Part shown: piece by piece, positions 34,715 through 43,394 of the stretch
Layout: every line of letters begins with the position of its first letter
How positions within the stretch are numbered: position 1 is the first letter of the stretch
Assembly (NCBI GenBank): GCA_041398025.1
Contig: JAWKVM010000034.1
Location: 34,257 to 98,256, forward strand
Source of the DNA: JANQPX01 sp041398025
GTDB taxonomy: Bacteria; Pseudomonadota; Alphaproteobacteria; Geminicoccales; Geminicoccaceae
Direction of reading: 5' to 3'
Length of the DNA: 64,000 bases
Translations under genes and position numbers: made by a program
The notes under the pieces: generated by a model
Databases searched by the model: none
Told to the model about the DNA's origin: nothing
The model's input: the letters and a program-made list of their open reading frames with translations, nothing else

Positions 34715-35343
34715 ACGAACCCTTTATCGCTAGAGGTCGTCTGGCGGGTTGTACAGCAAAACTTCACATTCAATTAGAATTACAATGAAATTTAAACTTA
34801 AAAGAGATCAGTTTTTCGAAGGGATACTATTTTGGTATCGCTAATTTACAGTAATTTTCGGATTTTTTGCGGTCTTCTTCGTGTCCGTTTCGCGAAATCG
34901 GCGAAAAAGCGATCACGGCTGGCCGGCGACATTTTTCTGCCTGGCCGAGCCGATGCGGTTGGCAACGCGTCCTCTCGGCCTGACCGCGAACCTGCATGTC
35001 GACAGACGGAACCGATCGACCATCAGGCCCGATCGATCCTGCAGCCACGCCCATGGCGAATGCACGGCGCCTTGCGCACGAGCGGGCGGGTGCCGATGGT
35101 GGGGGCGAGGCTCGGATTCTCAGGATCACGTGGCCCAGACGGCGATGATCGAAGGTAGAGATGAAGAAGCGGTAAAGATCACGCCGCTTGTGAAGAGGGT
35201 ACGCGCAATCGAGCGACATCAGCTCCTTGGAATTCGACCCCGGCGGTTCGTTCGGGACGCAAGATTCCGAGCGAACGCCCGCATACCCGCGAACGTTCCT
35301 GGCAACCCTCCGATGGGGCAGGACCCGCCGAAGGGCCAGGCCA
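34715..35343. other. Spacer between the GGDEF-EAL pseudogene and cobT
   Basis: 629 bases without a convincing gene. The part next to the pseudogene (34740-34880) is markedly AT-rich (many TTT/AAA runs) and probably held its promoter. The middle resembles no gene. The part from 35080 to 35225 is the right half of a long palindromic repeat. The last 120 bases before the cobT stop are featureless. Confidence 0.6.
35080..35225. repeat. Long palindromic repeat, copy F (right half only)
   Basis: GGGGCGAGGCTCGGATTCTC, AGGATCACGTGG, GATGAAGAAGCGGTAAAGATC and CGCAATCGAGCGACATCAG follow the right half of copy E in order, with scattered differences. The left half is not recognisable, so this copy is truncated. 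Confidence 0.65.
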
Positions 35344-37221
35344 CTAGGCGCGCCGGCGTGGCGTTTTTGTGGTTTCGAGATCGAAAAGGGCGGAGAGTTC
35401 GCTCAGCATGACGCCGCCGAGCTGTTCGGGATCGGAGATGGTCACGGCGCGGCGGTAGTAGCGCGTGACGTCGTGGCCGATGCCGATCGCCAGGAGCTCC
35501 ACCGGCGAGCGCTGCTCGATCCAGTCGATCACCTGGCGCAGATGCTGCTCGAGATAGTTGCCGGAATTGGAGGACAGGGTGCTGTCGTCGACCGGCGCAC
35601 CGTCGGAGATCACCATGAGAATGCGGCGCTGCTCCGGCCGCACTAGGATGCGCTGATGCGCCCAAAGGATGGCTTCGCCGTCGATATTTTCCTTGAGCAG
35701 CCCCTCGCGCAGCATCAGGCCGAGCGAGCGCCGGGAGCGGCGCCAGGGGCTGTCGGCGGCCTTGTAGACGATGTGGCGAAGGTCGTTCAGACGGCCGGGA
35801 TTCGGGCGCTTGCCTTCGCGCAGCCACTGCTCGCGGCTCTGGCCGCCTTTCCAGCTGCGCGTGGTGAAGCCGAGAATCTCGACCTTGACGCCGCAGCGCT
35901 CCAGCGTGCGCACCAGGATATCGGCGCACATCGCCGCGACCGCGATCGGCCGGCCGCGCATGGAGCCGGAATTGTCGATCAGCAGCGTGACCACGGTGTC
36001 GCGGAAATCGGTGTCGGTCTCGAGCTTGAAGGTCAGCGCCTGCTCGGGATTGACCACCACGCGGGTGAGGCGCGCGGTGTCGAGAATGCCCTCCTCGAGA
36101 TCGAATTCCCAGGACCGCGTCTGCTGGGCGAGCAGACGGCGCTGCAGGCGGTTCGCCATGCGCCCGATCATGCCCTGAAAGCGGGTCAGCTGCTGGTCGA
36201 GCTGATGGCGCAGCCGGCCGAGCTCGACCGGGCTGCAGAGATCGGCCGCCTCGACCACCTCGTCATAGGCGGTGGTGTAGACACGGTAAGCAAGCGCCTC
36301 GCCGCCCGGCGGGATGTAGGACGGCGTGTCGAACGGCTCTTCCGCCCCCTGGTCCTGATCGGCCCCGGCATCGGCGTCCACCTGCTCGAGCTGCTCCTCG
36401 GCGGTGCCGGCTTCCGCCTGCTCGTCGACGCTGGTGGCCTCATCGCGCTCGCTGGCGAGCGGCGGGTCGGCCTGATCGTCCTCGCCGTCGCCGCTGGCGT
36501 CCTCGGGCTTGTCCTGATCGTCGCCCTGATCCTCGTCCTCGCTGTCCTCGCCGTCGGTCGGATCGTTCAGCTCTTCGGCGAGCCCGAGATCGCTCAGCAT
36601 GTCGCGCACTTTGCGCGCGAAGGCTTCCTGATCGCCGAGCACCGTGCGCAGGCCGGACCAGTCCCGGCCGGTGCGGGTCTCGAGCCAGGTTCGCCAGTTG
36701 TCGAGAAAGGCGCGATCCGCCTTGGCGAGCTTGAAGCCGAGCAGGGCTTCGCGCGCGAGCAGGTCGACCGCTTCGCTCAGCCCGGGATCGTCCAGGTCGG
36801 GATTGGCGGCGGGCAGCGGACGATGGGCGCGCTCGGCGTGGGCGCTCGCGAGATTGGCGGCGACGCCGGTCATATGGCGCGCACCGAGCGCCTCGACCCG
36901 CACCTGCTCCAGGGCCTCGAAGATCTCGCCGGTCAGCTCGCCATGGGGTCGAAGGCGGTTGTGCAGGGCCGGATTGTGGTGCTTCAGCTTGAGGGCGAGG
37001 CTGTCGCCGATGCCGCGCACCCGGGCCAGATCATGGCCGCCCAGGCTCCGTCTCGGCAGCGGCAGGCGCATATTGGGGTGGGCGGCATCGCTGCTGCCAC
37101 TGCCCCTGGCGTCGCCGGAGCGAAAGGACACGGCGAGATCGGCGCGCTCGGCGACCGCGCGGCAGGTGGCGGCCACCACCCGCTGAAACTGATCGAGGCG
37201 GTCCTTGTCGTCGCTGCTCAC
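35344..37221 (-). CDS. cobT: Aerobic cobaltochelatase subunit CobT
   Basis: A 625-residue protein, the usual CobT length. Together with CobS it forms the ATP-driven AAA+ complex that helps CobN insert cobalt into hydrogenobyrinate a,c-diamide in aerobic cobalamin synthesis. It has an N-terminal CobT domain (SSDDKDRLDQFQRVVAATCR), a long acidic linker (about residues 220-305) and a C-terminal von Willebrand A domain with the metal-ion-dependent adhesion site TLLIDNSGSMRGRPI. It lies 16 bases downstream of cobS. cobN and the rest of the pathway are not in the window. Confidence 0.95.
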   Translation of the reverse strand: MSSDDKDRLDQFQRVVAATCRAVAERADLAVSFRSGDARGSGSSDAAHPNMRLPLPRRSLGGHDLARVRGIGDSLALKLKHHNPALHNRLRPHGELTGEIFEALEQVRVEALGARHMTGVAANLASAHAERAHRPLPAANPDLDDPGLSEAVDLLAREALLGFKLAKADRAFLDNWRTWLETRTGRDWSGLRTVLGDQEAFARKVRDMLSDLGLAEELNDPTDGEDSEDEDQGDDQDKPEDASGDGEDDQADPPLASERDEATSVDEQAEAGTAEEQLEQVDADAGADQDQGAEEPFDTPSYIPPGGEALAYRVYTTAYDEVVEAADLCSPVELGRLRHQLDQQLTRFQGMIGRMANRLQRRLLAQQTRSWEFDLEEGILDTARLTRVVVNPEQALTFKLETDTDFRDTVVTLLIDNSGSMRGRPIAVAAMCADILVRTLERCGVKVEILGFTTRSWKGGQSREQWLREGKRPNPGRLNDLRHIVYKAADSPWRRSRRSLGLMLREGLLKENIDGEAILWAHQRILVRPEQRRILMVISDGAPVDDSTLSSNSGNYLEQHLRQVIDWIEQRSPVELLAIGIGHDVTRYYRRAVTISDPEQLGGVMLSELSALFDLETTKTPRRRA

Positions 37222-37237
37222 GGCTTGCCCCTGACCG

Positions 37238-38281
37238 TCAGCTCAAGGTCACCTGCGCGGTACTTTCCGGCAGCTCGACGCCAAAGCAGCGCTGGTAGTA
37301 TTCGGCGATGATCGGCCGCTCGGCCTCGTCGCATTTGTTGAGGAAGGTGAGGCGGAAGGAGAACGCGACATCGTTGAAGATTTCCGCGTTCTGCGCCCAG
37401 GTCATCACGGTGCGCGGCGACATTACGGTGGAGATGTCGCCGGCAACGAAGCCGGCGCGGCAGAGGTCGGCGAGGCTGACCATCTGCGCGATGATCGGGC
37501 GGCCCTCCTCGGTGTTGTAGGATGGGCAGCGCGCGGTCACGATCTCGACCTCGGCGTCATGCTCGAGATAGTTGAGCTGCGCCACGATGTTCCAGCGGTC
37601 GAGCTGGCCCTGATTGATCTGCTGCGTGCCGTGATAGAGCCCGCTGGTGTCGCCGAGCCCGACGGTGTTGGCGGTGGAGAACAGGCGGAAGGACGGATGC
37701 GGGCGGATCACCTTGTTCTGGTCGAGCAGGGTCAGCCGTCCCTCGACTTCGAGCACGCGCTGGATCACGAACATCACGTCGGGGCGCCCGGCGTCATATT
37801 CGTCGAACACCAGGGCGACCGGATGCTGCAGCGCCCAGGGCAGGATGCCTTCCTTGTATTCGGTGACCTGCTTGCCGTCGCGCAGCACGATCGCGTCCTT
37901 GCCGACCAGGTCGATGCGCGAGATGTGGCTGTCCAGATTGATGCGCACGCAGGGCCAGTTGAGATGGGCGGCGACCTGCTCGATATGGGTGGATTTGCCG
38001 GTGCCGTGATAGCCCTGGATCATCACGCGGCGATTGTAGGCGAAGCCCGCGAGGATGGCCAAGGTGGTGTCGCGGTCGAAGCGATAGGCCTCGTCGACGT
38101 CGGGCACGTAATCCGTGACTTGTGAAAACGCCGGCACCTGCAGGTCGGAATCGATGCCGAAGGTCTGGCGGACCGAAACCTTGATGTCGGGTGATCTCGG
38201 CAAGTCTTCCAAACTGACCGACCGGCCTGCTTCGGCCTTGGCAGCCTCGTTCTGCACCGTGCTCTGCTCCCAGAAAGACAC
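37238..38281 (-). CDS. cobS: Aerobic cobaltochelatase subunit CobS
   Basis: A 347-residue AAA+ ATPase. The Walker A motif is GYHGTGKSTH (about residues 89-98) and Walker B is ALVFDEYDAGRPDV. The N-terminal region (VRQTFGIDSDLQVPAFSQVT) is typical of CobS. It assembles with CobT into the hexameric motor of cobaltochelatase. It is part of the minus-strand unit J-domain gene-cobS-cobT, with an 11-base gap from the J-domain gene. Confidence 0.96.
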   Translation of the reverse strand: MSFWEQSTVQNEAAKAEAGRSVSLEDLPRSPDIKVSVRQTFGIDSDLQVPAFSQVTDYVPDVDEAYRFDRDTTLAILAGFAYNRRVMIQGYHGTGKSTHIEQVAAHLNWPCVRINLDSHISRIDLVGKDAIVLRDGKQVTEYKEGILPWALQHPVALVFDEYDAGRPDVMFVIQRVLEVEGRLTLLDQNKVIRPHPSFRLFSTANTVGLGDTSGLYHGTQQINQGQLDRWNIVAQLNYLEHDAEVEIVTARCPSYNTEEGRPIIAQMVSLADLCRAGFVAGDISTVMSPRTVMTWAQNAEIFNDVAFSFRLTFLNKCDEAERPIIAEYYQRCFGVELPESTAQVTLS

Positions 38282-38292
38282 CGGATCGTCCG

Positions 38293-38886
38293 TCAGACGA
38301 TCCGTTCATTACCCCGTAAGTAGGTATAGGCCTCGTTGATCAACTTCAACCGTTCTTCCGCGGCCTTGTTGCCGTGATTGACGTCGGGATGATGCTTTTT
38401 CACGAGTTCCTTGTAGCGCGCCTTCAATTCATCGGGCGTGGCGTCGTATTCCAGGCCCATCACCTTCAGCATCTGCTCGCGCCTGCCGAGCCTGCTGGTT
38501 GGCCGGTCCCATTCAGACTTGGCTTCGGCACCGTCCATGCCGGGACCGTTGATCAGCACCTCGAACGGATCCTGCCAGCGCCAGCCGTCGCCATGCTCGT
38601 TGCCGGGCGTGCCGATCTTCCAGGTCGGGCGGTGCCAGGTGACGTCTTCGCGCAGATAGGCCTCGATCTCGGCCTGGTTCATGCCGGAGAAGAAGTCCCA
38701 GCCGCGATTGTAGTCGCGCACATGTTCCAGACAGAAGAAAAAGAACGTGCGCAGGCGCTCCCGCGATTTGGGAGCACGATAGTCGCCGACCCGCTGGCAA
38801 CCAGGCCAGTCGCAGACCCGATGGGCCTGTTCCTTTTCACCCGGAAGCTCGAGGATGGCATCTGCGCGTCGTCGTCTCTGACTCAT
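38293..38886 (-). CDS. J-domain (DnaJ-like) protein upstream of cobS
   Basis: A 197-residue protein with the J domain at its C-terminus (about residues 135-195): MKVMGLEYDATPDELKARY, the HPD signature in KKHHPDVNHGN, and LINEAYTYL. The N-terminal half has a Cys-containing segment HRVCDWPGCQRVGDYRAPKS and RTFFFFCLEHVRDYNRGWDF, which looks like a small zinc-binding unit. This architecture, next to cobS, is common in alphaproteobacteria. It presumably recruits DnaK to a specific client; whether that client is the cobaltochelatase is unproven. Confidence 0.88.
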   Translation of the reverse strand: MSQRRRRADAILELPGEKEQAHRVCDWPGCQRVGDYRAPKSRERLRTFFFFCLEHVRDYNRGWDFFSGMNQAEIEAYLREDVTWHRPTWKIGTPGNEHGDGWRWQDPFEVLINGPGMDGAEAKSEWDRPTSRLGRREQMLKVMGLEYDATPDELKARYKELVKKHHPDVNHGNKAAEERLKLINEAYTYLRGNERIV

Positions 38887-39201
38887 TCAGGCACTATGAC
38901 GAGATGGACAGGCCCGGGCAAGGCCCGAGCCCTGCCGGGTCACGCATTCCCGGGTGCGGCAGGAGGTCGTCGATCTGCCGGCAGGAACGGGAGGCTCAAG
39001 GGGAAAAAGTCAAGCCGGATGGCGCGATCTCAACCCTTGTCGTCATGCCCCATGAGAGAAGACGGGAACGGCTGACGGCCGGCCGGACCTCGGGCGACCG
39101 AGGCGAATGGCCTTGTAGGCAGGTCGCGGCGGCAGGGGGCCGATCGCCGAAGCCGGCGATGCGCTCGGCATCACCGGTTTCGCGATATCGGGTGGCTCGC
39201 C
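38887..39201. other. Spacer between the J-domain gene and the XRE regulator
   Basis: 315 bases between two minus-strand genes. A GC-rich inverted repeat near 38914-38935 (CCCGGGC-AAGG-CCCGAG) may end transcription of the regulator gene. No reading frame here looks real. Confidence 0.5.
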
Positions 39202-39609
39202 TCAGCGATTCTCGGGATCGGAGAGGGCACGGGCCAGAGAGCAGATGGCTTCCTGATGCTTGCGCGTGGGAATGCCGATGAAGTTGCGGGCGAGCTCGAG
39301 GAGCATGCGCTGCTGCGGGGTCGCCTTGAACGCATCGTTGCTGTTCAGGCCGTCGAAGAAATAGCCGACGTCCACGCCGAGCGCCTGGGCAATGTGATAG
39401 AGGCGTCCCGCGGCGACCCGGTTGATGCCTTTCTCGTATTTGTGGGCCTGCTGGTAGGTGACACCGATCAGCTCGGCCATCTGCTGCTGCGTCAGACCGA
39501 GCATGATCCGGCGCTCGCGCATGCGCGCACCGACATGCCGGTCGATATCCTGAGCCCGCGATCGACCCGGACCTGGGCTCGGGTTTGGCTTGACCATCAC
39601 AGTCGCCAT
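39202..39609 (-). CDS. XRE family helix-turn-helix transcriptional regulator
   Basis: A 135-residue regulator. Residues ~25-85 form a Cro/C1-type helix-turn-helix: HVGARMRERRIMLGLTQQQM, AELIGVTYQQAHKYEKGINR, and AAGRLYHIAQALGVDVGYFF. The C-terminal ~40 residues carry no known ligand domain. Regulators with this almost invariant core are widespread in alphaproteobacteria, often present in one or two copies and linked to development or stress. Its targets here are unknown. It is divergent from bolA across a 371-base spacer. Confidence 0.85.
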   Translation of the reverse strand: MATVMVKPNPSPGPGRSRAQDIDRHVGARMRERRIMLGLTQQQMAELIGVTYQQAHKYEKGINRVAAGRLYHIAQALGVDVGYFFDGLNSNDAFKATPQQRMLLELARNFIGIPTRKHQEAICSLARALSDPENR

Positions 39610-39980
39610 TTCTTACTCTCCATCCCTCATAACACAAAACGGGTTGACAAGGCCCAGCCCCACGAGATCGGACTATCCCCCGGGCCATATCTTGGGTTAC
39701 GGCCCCAAGTCTCTACTCGAAGTTACAGCCGAGACCTTTCTAAATCGTAAAGCGATGAACGCTGCCATAACCTTCACGTAGGAAGGCTATTGATAGAATT
39801 TTAGCTAAATTTCACGTAATCGCAATAGGAAAGTTGCAAACCGTTTGAGCCTACCTCGACGTGCATGTTAAGAAAGTGAACAAAATCACACTGATATTCA
39901 TGGTTTCTTCATGCTGGAGTAGAACTTGATTTCTGGGATGTGACCTGACCGATCGATCGTCTATCTGGAAGAGAACAATC
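39610..39980. other. Divergent promoter region between the XRE regulator and bolA
   Basis: 371 bases without a gene, much richer in A and T than the flanks, especially 39760-39910. Both neighbours are transcribed away from it, so it should contain at least two promoters. The TTGACA at 39645 has no good -10 at normal spacing, so I do not assign exact boxes. Confidence 0.55.
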
Positions 39981-40259
39981 ATGCGAATTGCAGACATCAT
40001 CGAGAAGAAACTGACCGAGTCGCTTACCCCGATCCGGCTCGAACTGGTCGACGAATCGGCCTTGCACGCCGGGCATGCCGGCGCCAGACTCCAGGGCGAG
40101 AGCCATTTCCGGCTGCTGGTGGTGAGCGACCATTTCGAAAATCGCGGCAGAATTGAAAGGCAGCGTCTAGTTTATCAGATTCTGGGCGATCTCATGCGCA
40201 CGGACGTTCACGCGCTTTCAATCAAGGCGTTGACCCCCGGCGAGGCGGCGCAGGCGTGA
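39981..40259 (+). CDS. BolA family protein
   Basis: A 92-residue protein. The class II KH-like BolA fold shows IIEKKLTESLTPIRLELVDE, then HAGHAGARLQGESHFRLLVV and the helix RIERQRLVYQILGDLM. The conserved histidine near the C-terminal helix is in TDVHALSIKALTP. BolA proteins bind monothiol glutaredoxins through a shared iron-sulfur cluster. No glutaredoxin gene is adjacent here. In many alphaproteobacteria bolA neighbours the cobS J-domain genes, as it does here. Confidence 0.9.
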   Translation: MRIADIIEKKLTESLTPIRLELVDESALHAGHAGARLQGESHFRLLVVSDHFENRGRIERQRLVYQILGDLMRTDVHALSIKALTPGEAAQA

Positions 40260-40260
40260 G

Positions 40261-41208
40261 CTAGGAGGGGGCTGCGGCCTGCATCGGCTGGGGCCGGTAG
40301 CGCGCCAGATAGGAGGGCACGACCGATTCGATCGGTGTCGGCGTGATGCCGAGATCGGTCAGGGTCGGTGCGCCCTCGTGGACGACGTTGTCGGTCTTCA
40401 GGAGCTCGATCTGGTCTCTGGTCAGAGGCGGCTGGGGGAGGAACTCGCAAAGCCGCGCCTGGAAGGCGGCGATGCCGTAAGGCAGGTCGACCAGAAAGCG
40501 CCTGCGTCCGATTACCGCGAGCATGTAGCGCAGCAGCTGCTCGAAGCTGTAGGTCTTCGCGCCGCCGATCTCGAAGGTCTGCCCTTGGGCGTCCGCGCGC
40601 TCCATGCCGGCGAGGATGGCGCGCGCGACATCGCCGACATAGACCGGCTGAAACCGCGTCCTGCCGCCGCCGATCAGCGGCAGCGCCGGCGAGACCCGGG
40701 CCATGGCGGCGAAGCGGTTGAAGAAATCGTCCTCGGGGCCGATCACGATGCTCGGACGGATGATCACGGCGGCGGGGAAGGCCGCGCGCACCGCCGCTTC
40801 GCCCTTGGCCTTGCTCCGGGCATAGGCGCTGGAGGCGTGCTCGTCAGCGCCGATCGCGGACACATGGACCATGTGCCCGACGCCGGCCTTGGCTGCGGCG
40901 CGCGCGATCAGGCCCGGGAAATCGCCATGAACCTCGTCGAACCGCTGCTTTCCGGCCTCGTAGAGAATGCCGACGAGATTGACCACGGCCGAGGAGCCGG
41001 CGAGCAGTGCCGTCAGCGCCGCCTCGTCCTTCGCGAGCAGGGGCTGCACCACGATCTGGCCGACCTCGCCGAGCGGCTGCAGATGGCCGGCGAGACCGGG
41101 CGACCGGCTGACGACGCGGATGCGCCAGCCGTCGGCTGCGAGACGGCGGACGAGATGACGCCCAATGAAGCCGGTGCCGCCGAAAATCGTGATCAGGCGC
41201 TCGTTCAT
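40261..41208 (-). CDS. NDUFA9-like NAD(P)-binding epimerase family protein
   Basis: A 315-residue extended/atypical short-chain dehydrogenase. The N-terminal nucleotide motif is ITIFGGTGFIGRHLVRRLAA. Further pieces are VVNLVGILYEAGKQRFDEVH, VHVSAIGADEHASSAYARSK and IIRPSIVIGPEDDFFNRFA, which are characteristic of the bacterial relatives of the complex I accessory subunit NDUFA9/39 kDa. The catalytic Tyr-x3-Lys is YARSK. The ATG at 41208 is chosen because the glycine motif then starts at residue 9; 66 upstream in-frame codons look non-coding. It ends one base after bolA in a convergent arrangement. The natural substrate of this group is not established. Confidence 0.85.
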   Translation of the reverse strand: MNERLITIFGGTGFIGRHLVRRLAADGWRIRVVSRSPGLAGHLQPLGEVGQIVVQPLLAKDEAALTALLAGSSAVVNLVGILYEAGKQRFDEVHGDFPGLIARAAAKAGVGHMVHVSAIGADEHASSAYARSKAKGEAAVRAAFPAAVIIRPSIVIGPEDDFFNRFAAMARVSPALPLIGGGRTRFQPVYVGDVARAILAGMERADAQGQTFEIGGAKTYSFEQLLRYMLAVIGRRRFLVDLPYGIAAFQARLCEFLPQPPLTRDQIELLKTDNVVHEGAPTLTDLGITPTPIESVVPSYLARYRPQPMQAAAPS

Positions 41209-41406
41209 GATGACTATTCCTCCTTGCCGTCCCCTGGAGCCACCAACGCCTTGAACCATCGACGTTCGTGCGTCAATAAAAACCGCGGCCCCCGAAAAGC
41301 ACCCGCATGGCTGTCCATCCCCAGCAAAGTTCCCATCCTTTTCGATCTCCGTCCTGTTGATCGGTTGACGGCACATCAGATAGCGCCTAAATCCCGGATA
41401 GCCCAA

Positions 41407-41493
41407 GCCCAGGTGGCGGAATTGGTAGACGCACTAGCTTCAGGTGCTAGCGGTCGTATGGCCGTGGAGGTTCGAGTCCTCTCCTGGGCACCA
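41407..41493 (+). tRNA. tRNA-Leu, anticodon CAG
   Basis: An 87-base class II tRNA with encoded CCA. The acceptor stem is GCCCAGG pairing with CCTGGGC. The D arm contains AATTGGTAGAC. The anticodon stem-loop is CTAGC-TTCAGGT-GCTAG with anticodon CAG. A short variable arm precedes the T arm GAGG-TTCGAGT-CCTC. It sits between two divergent genes and is followed by CTTTTT. Confidence 0.97.
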
Positions 41494-41609
41494 TCTTTTT
41501 GCCGATGCTTGGTTAATGAACGATTAACCTGATCGGTCTAATCTCACCGGGACCCGTCGAACGCCAACCCGTACCGGTCGAGAGGGCCGGTCTGACAGAG
41601 CAAGAGCGC

Positions 41610-42224
41610 ATGTCGATAGAGTATCACGTGGACGATCTGCCGGCCGATGTCGATCTCGGCGGGAGCGTTGCCGTCGATACCGAAACGCTGGGGCTGAACC
41701 CGGCGCGCGACCGCCTTTGCGTGGTGCAGCTCTCGGCGGGCGACGGCACGTGCCATGTGGTGCATTTCCCGGAGGCGCGCTATGACGCCCCCCATCTCGT
41801 GCGCCTGCTCGACGATCGCCAGGTCGAAAAGATCTTTCACTTCGCGCGCTTCGATCTCGCGGTCCTGAAGCGCTATCTGGGCGCGGACTGCCGCCCGGTC
41901 TACTGCACCAAGATCGCCTCCAAGCTGGCGCGCACCTATACCGATCGCCATGGCCTGAAGGAGCTCTGCCACGAGCTCTTGGGCATCGACCTTTCCAAGC
42001 AGATGCAGAGCTCGGACTGGGGGGCACCTTCGCTGAGCGAGGCCCAGCTCGCCTATGCCTCGCACGATGTCCTGCATCTGCATGCGCTGCGCGCGCGCCT
42101 GGACCAGATGCTGCAGCGCGAGGGCCGCGACCATCTGCTGCAGCCCTGCCTCGACTTTCTCCCTCATCGTGCGGTGCTCGATCTCGCCGGGTGGCCGGAG
42201 ACCGACATCTTCGCCCATTCATGA
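41610..42224 (+). CDS. rnd: Ribonuclease D-like 3'-5' exonuclease
   Basis: A 204-residue DEDDy exonuclease. Exo I is VAVDTETLGLNPARDRLCVV (catalytic D and E), Exo II is IFHFARFDLAVL, and Exo III is YASHDVLHL (Y and D). The HRDC domain found in E. coli RNase D is absent, as in the short alphaproteobacterial form, so the substrate range (tRNA 3' ends or other RNAs) is uncertain. It is followed after 67 bases by the kdsD-lpt operon in the same direction. Confidence 0.88.
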   Translation: MSIEYHVDDLPADVDLGGSVAVDTETLGLNPARDRLCVVQLSAGDGTCHVVHFPEARYDAPHLVRLLDDRQVEKIFHFARFDLAVLKRYLGADCRPVYCTKIASKLARTYTDRHGLKELCHELLGIDLSKQMQSSDWGAPSLSEAQLAYASHDVLHLHALRARLDQMLQREGRDHLLQPCLDFLPHRAVLDLAGWPETDIFAHS

Positions 42225-42291
42225 CCGGGGCCCTCGCGATCATGCCGTCCGTTTCGCCCGCCTTTTCGGGCCTCGGGCTCGGGCCGGTCTG

Positions 42292-43392
42292 ATGGGACAG
42301 ATCGGTGCATGGCCGTCCGCCGCCGTTCCGTCTGACGCCGCCGTTCCGTCTGACGCCGCCGTTCCGTCTGACGCCGCCGTTCCGTCTGACGCCGCCGTTC
42401 CGTCTGACAAGGTCGACGCCGCCGCAAGCGATGCGCCCGCGGCGATCGCGACCGGCCGGCGCGTGCTGATGATCGAGGCCGATGCCCTTGAGGCGACGGC
42501 GGCCGCCCTTGACGAGACCTTCGCCGCGGCGGTCGAGCGTATGGCCGGCATCGCGGGGCGCGTGATCGTCACCGGCATGGGCAAGAGCGGCCATATCGGG
42601 CGGAAGATCGCGGCGACCTTCGCCTCCACCGGCACGCCCGCCACGTTCGTGCATCCGGCCGAAGCCAGCCACGGCGATCTCGGCATGATCACCCCGGCCG
42701 ATCTGGTGCTGGCGCTGTCCAATTCCGGCGAGACCCCGGAGCTTGCCGACATCGTCGCCTATTGCCGGCGCTTCTCGATCCCGCTGATGGCGATCGTCGG
42801 CCGTGCCGAGAGCGCGCTCGCCAAGGCCGCGGACGTCGTGCTGCTCCTGCCGGACCGGCCGGAAGCCTGCCCCATGGGGCTGGCACCGACCACCTCGACC
42901 ACGGCGAGCCTGGCCCTCGCCGACGCGCTCGCGATCGCGCTTTTGGAGCGAAAGGGGTTCGATGCGACCTGTTTCGGCGTCCTTCACCCCGGCGGCAAGC
43001 TCGGCAAGAAGCTGATCCGGGTCGAGCAGCTCATGCATCGGGACGATGCGCTGCCGCTGGTCGGCATCGAGGCCTCGACCGCCGATGCCATTCTCGAGAT
43101 GACCACCAAGCGGCTGGGCTGCGTCGGGGTGCTCGAGCGGAGCGGCGAGCTCGCCGGCATCATCACCGATGGCGACCTTCGCCGGCACATGGCCGCGGAT
43201 CTGCTCTGCCGGCCCGCTGCTGAGGTCATGACGCGCGCGCCGCGCACCATCCGCCCGGACGCGCTCGCCGCCGAGGCCTTGGCGCTGATGAACCAGCCCG
43301 ACCGGCCGATCACCGTGATGTTCGTGCTCGACGGCAGGCGGCCGATCGGCATCCTGCACATGCATGACTGCCTGCGGGCCGGGGTGGCGTGA
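42292..43392 (+). CDS. kdsD: Arabinose-5-phosphate isomerase (KpsF/GutQ family)
   Basis: A 366-residue enzyme converting ribulose-5-phosphate to arabinose-5-phosphate, the first step towards Kdo for lipopolysaccharide. The SIS domain shows VTGMGKSGHIGRKIAATFAS, HPAEASHGDLGMI and ALSNSGETPEL; two CBS domains follow (from about residue 245: LMHRDDALPLVG; VMTRAPRTIRPDALAAE). The first ~40 residues are odd: they contain five perfect copies of the six-residue unit AAVPSD from a DNA minisatellite. A start downstream of the repeat would be needed to avoid it, but no ATG occurs before VLMIEADALEAT, so the repeat is probably translated. It is coupled to lptC by overlap. Confidence 0.93.
   Translation: MGQIGAWPSAAVPSDAAVPSDAAVPSDAAVPSDAAVPSDKVDAAASDAPAAIATGRRVLMIEADALEATAAALDETFAAAVERMAGIAGRVIVTGMGKSGHIGRKIAATFASTGTPATFVHPAEASHGDLGMITPADLVLALSNSGETPELADIVAYCRRFSIPLMAIVGRAESALAKAADVVLLLPDRPEACPMGLAPTTSTTASLALADALAIALLERKGFDATCFGVLHPGGKLGKKLIRVEQLMHRDDALPLVGIEASTADAILEMTTKRLGCVGVLERSGELAGIITDGDLRRHMAADLLCRPAAEVMTRAPRTIRPDALAAEALALMNQPDRPITVMFVLDGRRPIGILHMHDCLRAGVA
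42319..42408 (+). repeat. In-frame minisatellite, 5 x 18 bp, in kdsD
   Basis: Five identical copies of GCCGCCGTTCCGTCTGAC without a single difference, encoding AAVPSD five times in the N-terminal extension of kdsD. Perfect identity suggests recent expansion; copy number may vary between strains without breaking the frame. Confidence 0.95.
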
Positions 43393-43394
43393 GC

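Noticed and set aside
35656..37311. 551-codon open frame opposite cobT
   Set aside because: Shadow of a well-conserved gene in a high-GC frame; no recognisable domains.
42319..42408. CRISPR-like direct repeats in kdsD
   Set aside because: Units are contiguous, identical and in frame with no spacers; it is a coding minisatellite.
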